The position numbers and the translations under genes are program-made. A DNA stretch of 46,264 nt from Elusimicrobiota bacterium (GTDB lineage: Bacteria > Elusimicrobiota > Elusimicrobia > UBA1565 > UBA9628): positions 1 through 46,264 of the forward strand of contig PLZD01000044.1 of NCBI GenBank assembly GCA_003151975.1, given 5' to 3'. Shown one piece after another: positions 40,371 through 46,264 of this stretch. How positions within the stretch are numbered: position 1 is the first letter of the stretch; every line of letters starts with the position of its first letter. The notes below the pieces were generated by a model, which worked only from the letters and a program-made list of their open reading frames with translations, had not been told where the DNA came from and ran no database searches.

Positions 40371-41561
40371 ATGCGCAAGTTCCTCGCGAGCGTATGGGAT
40401 GCCGCGGCGTTTCGGCAGAGCCGCCCCGTTCTGATGACGACCTTCACCAACCGCGTCGGCTCGATCGGTCTGAGCCTCGTGCCGATCCTGCTGGTGAAGA
40501 AGGGAGTCACCACGGGGGAAGGCGCGTTCGTGCTCTCGACTTTGAAGGCGACGATACTCGTCGGAACCTTGGCCGGCGGGGCGCTCTCCGACCGTTTCCC
40601 TTCGCGCACGCTGGTCCTGTGCGCTTTCCTGATGTCGGCCTGCGGGCTTGGGCTCCTGCCCTTCCAACACGCGGTGCTGATGATCCTCTTTTTCGGGATA
40701 CTCGCCCAGCTCGCCGAGGCCATGCTCAACGTCGCGCAGCGGACCTTGCTGATGGGGCAGGTCGAGGTCGTCTATCAAAAGGAAGCGCTGGGCTGGCTCC
40801 GGATGGCTCACAACTTCGCGCAGATCTTCAGCTACGGCATCGCGGCGGCGGCCTCGTCGTTCGGCGTGATGCCGCTGATGGTCTTCGACTCGGCGACGTC
40901 GATCGCGGCCTTCTTGATGGGACGCAAGTTCTTGCCCCGCGACGCCCCGGAAGCCGCGGGCCGCCGCTTCGGCGGCGGCGAGGGCTCGCCCTCCTCGCGG
41001 ACGGCCTTTTTCGGATTGGCCGCGGTCTTGCTCGGCTGGATGTTCTTCTACGAGCTGTTCCTCGAGGGGGGCTCGGGACGGCTCGAGGTCCTGCATCCCG
41101 GCGAGGGGCTGCGGCGATTCTCATCGATGATGATCCTTAACACGATCTTGTGCGCGGCGTTCTCCGTGCGCGCGTCGCGTTTCTTCGAGCGGTCGTGGGC
41201 CGCGATCGCGGGCGGCGTCGTGCTGACGGCGGCGGGCATACTCGTCGCGGTTTGGGGAATGGCCTCGCAGCTCTGGGTCTTCTCGGGCATGGTGCTGATC
41301 ACCTCCGGCGAGCTTATGCTCGCGGCGGTAGCGCAATATACTTTGATGCGCCTGACGCCCGGGCATAAGAACGCGGGTTTCTATTACTCGATGGGTCTGA
41401 TGCTGATGCAGTGCGGCCGGATTCTGGGCGCGACCTTGGCGTTCCCTCTGCTGATCCATGCCCAGAGCCTCGTGGGTTTTACGAGCCTCATTTGCGGAGT
41501 GCTCGTGGTCTTGCTCGCCATTCTCTACTCCCTGAAGGCCCAAATCTCTCAGCTAGGCTGA
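40371..41561 (+). CDS. MFS-type membrane transporter
   Basis: From the ATG at 40371 the product has 396 residues and about 12 hydrophobic helices in two halves separated by a cytoplasmic loop (RDAPEAAGRRFGGGEGS). The first half has the MFS loop signature GGALSDRFPSRTLVL. The start is chosen because a promoter ends 6 nt upstream and the earlier in-frame part overlaps the kinase gene on the other strand. No transport substrate can be named; the divergent kinase may be unrelated. Confidence 0.85.
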   Translation: MRKFLASVWDAAAFRQSRPVLMTTFTNRVGSIGLSLVPILLVKKGVTTGEGAFVLSTLKATILVGTLAGGALSDRFPSRTLVLCAFLMSACGLGLLPFQHAVLMILFFGILAQLAEAMLNVAQRTLLMGQVEVVYQKEALGWLRMAHNFAQIFSYGIAAAASSFGVMPLMVFDSATSIAAFLMGRKFLPRDAPEAAGRRFGGGEGSPSSRTAFFGLAAVLLGWMFFYELFLEGGSGRLEVLHPGEGLRRFSSMMILNTILCAAFSVRASRFFERSWAAIAGGVVLTAAGILVAVWGMASQLWVFSGMVLITSGELMLAAVAQYTLMRLTPGHKNAGFYYSMGLMLMQCGRILGATLAFPLLIHAQSLVGFTSLICGVLVVLLAILYSLKAQISQLG

Positions 41562-41621
41562 TGGGCCCATTGCCGTCGGCACGCGGGACCTTGGGCCCAG
41601 CCGAAAAGTCGGCTTCTCCTT

Positions 41622-41627
41622 TATACT
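41622..41627 (+). promoter_or_regulatory. -10 box for leaderless beta-barrel gene
   Basis: TATACT followed by 6 nt and the ATG at 41634. No Shine-Dalgarno. Upstream lies a GGGCCC/GGGACC-rich element (41571-41600). Confidence 0.55.
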
Positions 41628-41633
41628 GACGGT

Positions 41634-42704
41634 ATGATGCGAATTTGGCTTTCCGCGGCGCTGGCGCTCTCTTTGTGCGCGCCGTCGTTCGCGCAGACCA
41701 AGCCTGAAGCGCCTGAGCGTCCCAAGGTGGACGATCTCGTCGCCATCTTGCGCACGCTGGCGCCTCTGCCGCCCGACGCAGTGCGGGCGGGGCTGGCCGC
41801 CGCCAATTCGGAGTCACCCGCCGTGCGTTATTTGGCATTCGTCGTGTCTCATTACGCCGAGGAAGGCCCGGGTGTTGATGCCTTCATCGCGGATTCCGAT
41901 CCGGATTCAAGCCTGCGTCGCGAGATCCGTTCCATCGCGACGGCGCCCGCGCAGACCGCGGGCACGGTCGCGACCCGCAAAGGCTTGGAGACCGCGGCCA
42001 AAACCATCGATGGGATCAAGGCTCAGGATTTCGACGGAGGAGGAGAGGAGCCCGAGAAGGACGGCTTCGAGCATCGCACGGGAGTCTTCGGCGGCGTGGC
42101 CAACGTCGGCCCCGCGACGATGCCGGCGGCCGGCCTTTCGCACAATACCGAGTGGAAGAAGGGCCCGTGGGGCGGCGAGTTCGAGTTCGAGGGCGTCGCC
42201 TCGCCCGGGCCGGCGACGCCTTCGACCTATTCTCTGGGAATCTCCGGGACGCGTCAACTCGGGAACAGCCGCGTGCGCGGCTTGATCGAGGCCGAAACCG
42301 ACAGCGATTCTTACCTGGGAGCCCAGGGGCTAGCCGTGCGCGCGGGCGTCAGCGTGCCCGCGGTCGAGACGAAGAAACAAGAGCTGAACATTTCATTTGG
42401 GATCGGCCCCAATCGCGAAGCCAAGTTTAACGGAGAGGTTGAGCAGTTCATCTCGCCCGCCGTGGCGGTCGAGTACGTCCTCAAACTAGGGCCCGATTTC
42501 CGCTTCATGCAGGCGGTCGAGGGGGAATTCAACGCGGTGCATCACAGCGACATCGAGTTTAAGTCTGTGACCTCGGCGATTTACGATGTCAGCAAGACCG
42601 TCGCGATTAAAGCTGCGAACACCTTCAAGCTGCGCACCGAGCAGGTCGACGGCTACGCCGCTCAGCGCACCTTCGGCACGCTCGGCGTCGTCATCAACTA
42701 CTAA
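41634..42704 (+). CDS. Exported protein with C-terminal outer-membrane beta-barrel
   Basis: The 356-residue product has a signal peptide (cleavage near SFA-QT), an alpha-helical N-terminal domain (about 25-135) and a C-terminal region (about 145-356) of alternating strands rich in Gly, Thr, Phe and Tyr (WGGEFEFEGV, TYSLGISGTRQL, VRGLIEAETDS, ELNISFGIGP, AVEYVLKLGP). It ends in GVVINY with a terminal aromatic residue, as expected for BAM substrates. Roughly eight to twelve strands are possible. The helical domain may face the periplasm. It shares its general plan, but no clear sequence identity, with the barrel gene at 154. Function unknown. Confidence 0.68.
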   Translation: MMRIWLSAALALSLCAPSFAQTKPEAPERPKVDDLVAILRTLAPLPPDAVRAGLAAANSESPAVRYLAFVVSHYAEEGPGVDAFIADSDPDSSLRREIRSIATAPAQTAGTVATRKGLETAAKTIDGIKAQDFDGGGEEPEKDGFEHRTGVFGGVANVGPATMPAAGLSHNTEWKKGPWGGEFEFEGVASPGPATPSTYSLGISGTRQLGNSRVRGLIEAETDSDSYLGAQGLAVRAGVSVPAVETKKQELNISFGIGPNREAKFNGEVEQFISPAVAVEYVLKLGPDFRFMQAVEGEFNAVHHSDIEFKSVTSAIYDVSKTVAIKAANTFKLRTEQVDGYAAQRTFGTLGVVINY

Positions 42705-42708
42705 AAGA

Positions 42709-42748
42709 AAACCCGCCCCGCGCATCGAATGCACGGGGCGGGTTTTTT
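42709..42748. terminator. Bidirectional terminator between convergent genes
   Basis: AACCCGCCCCG pairs with CGGGGCGGGTT over 11 bp around a 13-nt loop, with A-run on the left and T-run on the right, so it can serve both the barrel gene and the convergent ankyrin gene. Confidence 0.92.
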
Positions 42749-42759
42749 ATTCGAGGATT

Positions 42760-43671
42760 TTAGCGGGCGGCGATCGTCTTGGCTCCGGCGGCGCGCAGGG
42801 CCTGCGCGATCTCGGAGTAATTGTTGAGGTCGGCCAGAAACAGAGCCGAGGTCCCGCCGGTGTTGTCGTTGACGTCGACGCCGGGGGTCGCGAGCAGAAG
42901 CTTGACCAGCGCCAGCGAATTCGCCTTCACGGCGACTTTCAGCGCCGTCAGGCCGTCTTTGTCGGCGGCGTTGACGTTGGTGCGCTTGTCGGCCAAGAGA
43001 GCGGCCAGGATGTCGTTGTGCTCGGGCGCGACGTACAGGTTGACGGCCAGCAGCAAAGTCGTCTTGTCCTGCCAGTCCATCGCGTTCGGGTCGGCGCCGA
43101 GTCCCAGGAGGTAAAGGGAAACGTCCGTCTTGCCGCCGGCCACGGCCTTGACCAGCGCGGTCTCGCCGACGCAGCTCTTCTGGTCGAGCGTCGCCTTGTG
43201 GGCGATCAGCCACTGGGCGGCGTCGAGGCGGCCCTGCTCGCCGGCGGCCTGAAGCGCCGTCGTGTCGCAGGTGCCCTTGCCATCGACCTGGGCCCCGAGT
43301 TCGTAAAGCGTATTGAGTATATCGGGGTCTCCATGATCATAGACGGCCTGGGTCAGCGGCATCATGTTGTAGCCGTCGTAGGCGTTGGGATTGGCGCCCA
43401 TCGCCACGAGACGGCGGATCTCGGCGACGTTGACCGAGGACACGGCTTGCAGGAGCTTACCGTCGAGCGCCTTCTGGCGGGCCTGGGCGGGATCCTCGGC
43501 GGGAACGGCTTTCTTGGGAGCGGCGGCGAGCACGGCATTGAAGCTGACGGCGGCATCAAGAAGCGAACCGGCTCCAGAGAACGAAAGTTTTTCGAGCTCT
43601 CCAGCGGCGGCGGAGCGGAGCGAGGCGGCGACGATCAGCGCGGCGGCGATTAGCGAGAACCTTCTCATCAT
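42760..43671 (-). CDS. Exported ankyrin-repeat protein
   Basis: The 303-residue protein has a signal peptide (cleavage near AAA-GE) and at least five ankyrin repeats from about residue 75 to the end: MGANPNAYDGYNMMPLTQAV, TTALQAAGEQGRLDAAQWLI, GETALVKAVAGGKTDVSLYLL, DGLTALKVAVKANSLALVKLLL and GTSALFLADLNNYSEIAQAL. It should be a periplasmic protein-protein adaptor. The start has two ATGs (43671, 43668) behind GGAGAGG, one of the few conventional leaders in this part of the window. Confidence 0.88.
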   Translation of the reverse strand: MMRRFSLIAAALIVAASLRSAAAGELEKLSFSGAGSLLDAAVSFNAVLAAAPKKAVPAEDPAQARQKALDGKLLQAVSSVNVAEIRRLVAMGANPNAYDGYNMMPLTQAVYDHGDPDILNTLYELGAQVDGKGTCDTTALQAAGEQGRLDAAQWLIAHKATLDQKSCVGETALVKAVAGGKTDVSLYLLGLGADPNAMDWQDKTTLLLAVNLYVAPEHNDILAALLADKRTNVNAADKDGLTALKVAVKANSLALVKLLLATPGVDVNDNTGGTSALFLADLNNYSEIAQALRAAGAKTIAAR

Positions 43672-43712
43672 GGCGTAAAACCTCTCCGTGCGTCTAGATT
43701 GACGACAGCCCG

Positions 43713-43742
43713 ATTGTAGCGCAAGCGCGGGACCCCCGTCAA
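43713..43742 (-). promoter_or_regulatory. Promoter of the ankyrin gene
   Basis: On the minus strand TTGACG (43742-43737), 18 nt, TACAAT (43718-43713). The leader of about 35 nt contains the Shine-Dalgarno GGAGAGG (43687-43681). Confidence 0.6.
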
Positions 43743-43818
43743 TCGAAATAGGTCCTTAGACCTAGGGAAAGATTGGGCCCACTGGGCCGCCCCTTTCCCG
43801 GACCGCCCTTTTTATGGA

Positions 43819-43824
43819 TATACT
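43819..43824 (+). promoter_or_regulatory. -10 box for leaderless HtrA-like gene
   Basis: TATACT followed by 6 nt and the ATG at 43831. No Shine-Dalgarno. A GGTCC/GGGCCC-rich element precedes it (43750-43800). Confidence 0.55.
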
Positions 43825-43830
43825 CTACGC

Positions 43831-45297
<1,467 letters not shown>

Positions 45298-45337
45298 GAC
45301 TCGGGCCAACGACGCGGCTGGAGATAGCTGAAGCCGC

Positions 45338-46264
45338 TTAAGGCGCGGCCACGGCGCTCTTCACGCCCTTGAGGAACCAGGTGCGCATCTCGCCCTTGCC
45401 CTTGACCTCGACGAAGCCCCGCTCTTCCAGCAGAAACGGCTCGCCCAACTGACGCCGAGTCGCGTCGGTCAACTGGATGCGCCCGGCCACTCCGTGGGAT
45501 TCCATCCGGCTGGCGGTGTTCACGACGTCGCCCCATAAATCGTAGAGAAATTTGTGCCGGCCGATGACGCCGGCGACGACGGCGCCGGTGTTGATGCCGA
45601 CGCGCACCTTTAACTTGAAATGGCTTTGCTCGTTGAACCGGTCCATTTCCTCCATGATGTTCAGGGCCATGCGCGCCGCGCGGGCGGCGTGATCCGAGAC
45701 GGGGAGGGGCAGTCCCGCGGCGGCCATGTAAGCGTCGCCGATGGTTTTGATCTTCTCGAGGCCGCATTCTTCGGCGATCCGGTCAAAACGGGTGAAGATG
45801 TCGTCGAGCACGCTCACCAGAACCTCGGCGCTTACTCCCTCGGAAAACTTGGTGAAATCGACGATGTCCGCGAACAGCACCGTGGTTTCATCGAAGCGAT
45901 CGGCGATGACTTCGACGAATTTCTCGGCCATGACGTCGTTGCGGTCTTTCAAGCGTTCCGCGATGGCGTGCGGCAGCACGTTGAGCAGCAGCCGCTCCGA
46001 CACCTTCTGTTCCGCCACGACGCGGTCGTAGAGCTTCTTCGTCTCCATATGCAGCAGGCGGACTTCGAGCATGTTGTAGACGCGCAGCAGGATTTCCGGC
46101 AGATCGAAGGGCTTGCTGACGAAATCCTTCGCCCCGGCCTCCAGCGCCTGCAGTTTGTGGCCCGGCTCGGCGGTGATCACGAGGACGGGAAGATAGCCCT
46201 CGGTTTCGATTTCCTTGAGGGCTTCCATCACTTGGAATCCGTCCATGCCGGGCATCTGGAGATC
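45338..46264 (-). CDS. Response-regulator adenylate/guanylate cyclase (class III), 5' end outside the window
   Basis: Partial: the frame runs off the right edge. The visible N-terminal part is the second half of a receiver domain, with the phosphoacceptor Asp in DLQMPGMDG at the very edge and the conserved Lys in VSKPF. A helical linker (LLNVLPHAIAERLK) precedes a class III nucleotidyl cyclase domain: TTVLFADIVDFTKFSEG with metal-binding Asp, EKIKTIGDAYMAAAGLP, RVGINTGAVVAGVIG and DLWGDVVNTASRMES. It should make cAMP or cGMP in response to phosphorylation. The AGLP and DLWGDVVN positions fit adenylate rather than guanylate cyclase, with low certainty. No sensor kinase lies in the window. Confidence 0.93.
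   Translation of the reverse strand, partial: DLQMPGMDGFQVMEALKEIETEGYLPVLVITAEPGHKLQALEAGAKDFVSKPFDLPEILLRVYNMLEVRLLHMETKKLYDRVVAEQKVSERLLLNVLPHAIAERLKDRNDVMAEKFVEVIADRFDETTVLFADIVDFTKFSEGVSAEVLVSVLDDIFTRFDRIAEECGLEKIKTIGDAYMAAAGLPLPVSDHAARAARMALNIMEEMDRFNEQSHFKLKVRVGINTGAVVAGVIGRHKFLYDLWGDVVNTASRMESHGVAGRIQLTDATRRQLGEPFLLEERGFVEVKGKGEMRTWFLKGVKSAVAAP

Noticed and set aside
38559-41096. 845-codon version of the Ser/Thr kinase starting at 41096
   Set aside because: The extra N-terminal part is antisense to the MFS gene. The ATG at 40292 gives a signal peptide and follows a good promoter.

Overview
The window is about 46 kb of GC-rich bacterial DNA, densely packed with genes on both strands and with strongly biased third codon positions. 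Outer-membrane beta-barrels, lipoproteins, Tat and Sec signal peptides, a periplasmic lytic transglycosylase and multihaem cytochrome c point to a Gram-negative, redox-versatile organism. Many exported proteins have no close named family. This would suit an under-described diderm phylum such as Elusimicrobiota, but no marker gene here (rRNA, ribosomal protein) proves that. I see no tRNA, rRNA, CRISPR array, insertion sequence or phage gene.

Layout. (1) 1-7.5 kb: a plus-strand exopolysaccharide locus (beta-barrel, UDP-GlcNAc 2-epimerase, exported deacetylase/glycoside-hydrolase-like giant, processive GT2 synthase), bracketed by a 25-bp direct repeat. (2) 7.5-10.4 kb: a minus-strand unit with its own promoter, holding a 38-codon remnant that looks like a formylglycine-generating-enzyme fragment, an orphan TRAP solute-binding protein and a TPR protein. 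(3) 10.5-19 kb: exported enzymes of the cell envelope (MltB, M28 peptidase, JAMM-like, C39-like and GESH-motif proteins). (4) 19.1-26 kb: a redox operon with a Tat-exported 4x[4Fe-4S] protein, an NrfD-type quinone-interacting membrane subunit, an 11-haem cytochrome c, a haem-binding sensor kinase with a zinc ribbon inserted in its ATPase domain, and two response regulators that end in glycine-cleavage-H-like domains without the lipoyl lysine. (5) 26-29.7 kb: purine permease, pseudouridine synthase and small exported proteins. (6) 29.7-35.3 kb: an exported MoxR-type AAA+ protein and a metallopeptidase/VWA protein. They are separated only by a ten-A slippery run and a stop codon, lie behind a perfect FNR-type palindrome, and are followed by an AT-rich consensus promoter, a roughly 300-nt leader and an intrinsic terminator that ends at the start codon of an HspR-like MerR regulator. 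(7) 35.3-46.3 kb: M49-like peptidase, aldo/keto reductase, a receptor-like Ser/Thr kinase, an MFS transporter, a beta-barrel, an ankyrin protein, an HtrA protease and a response-regulator adenylate cyclase cut by the window edge.

The strongest candidates for an undescribed system are the redox operon with its GcvH-like output proteins, the AAA+/VWA pair joined by a possible -1 frameshift, and the leader/attenuator ahead of the MerR gene. A window-wide theme is leaderless transcription: at least eleven genes have a -10 box ending 5-7 nt before the start codon and no Shine-Dalgarno.
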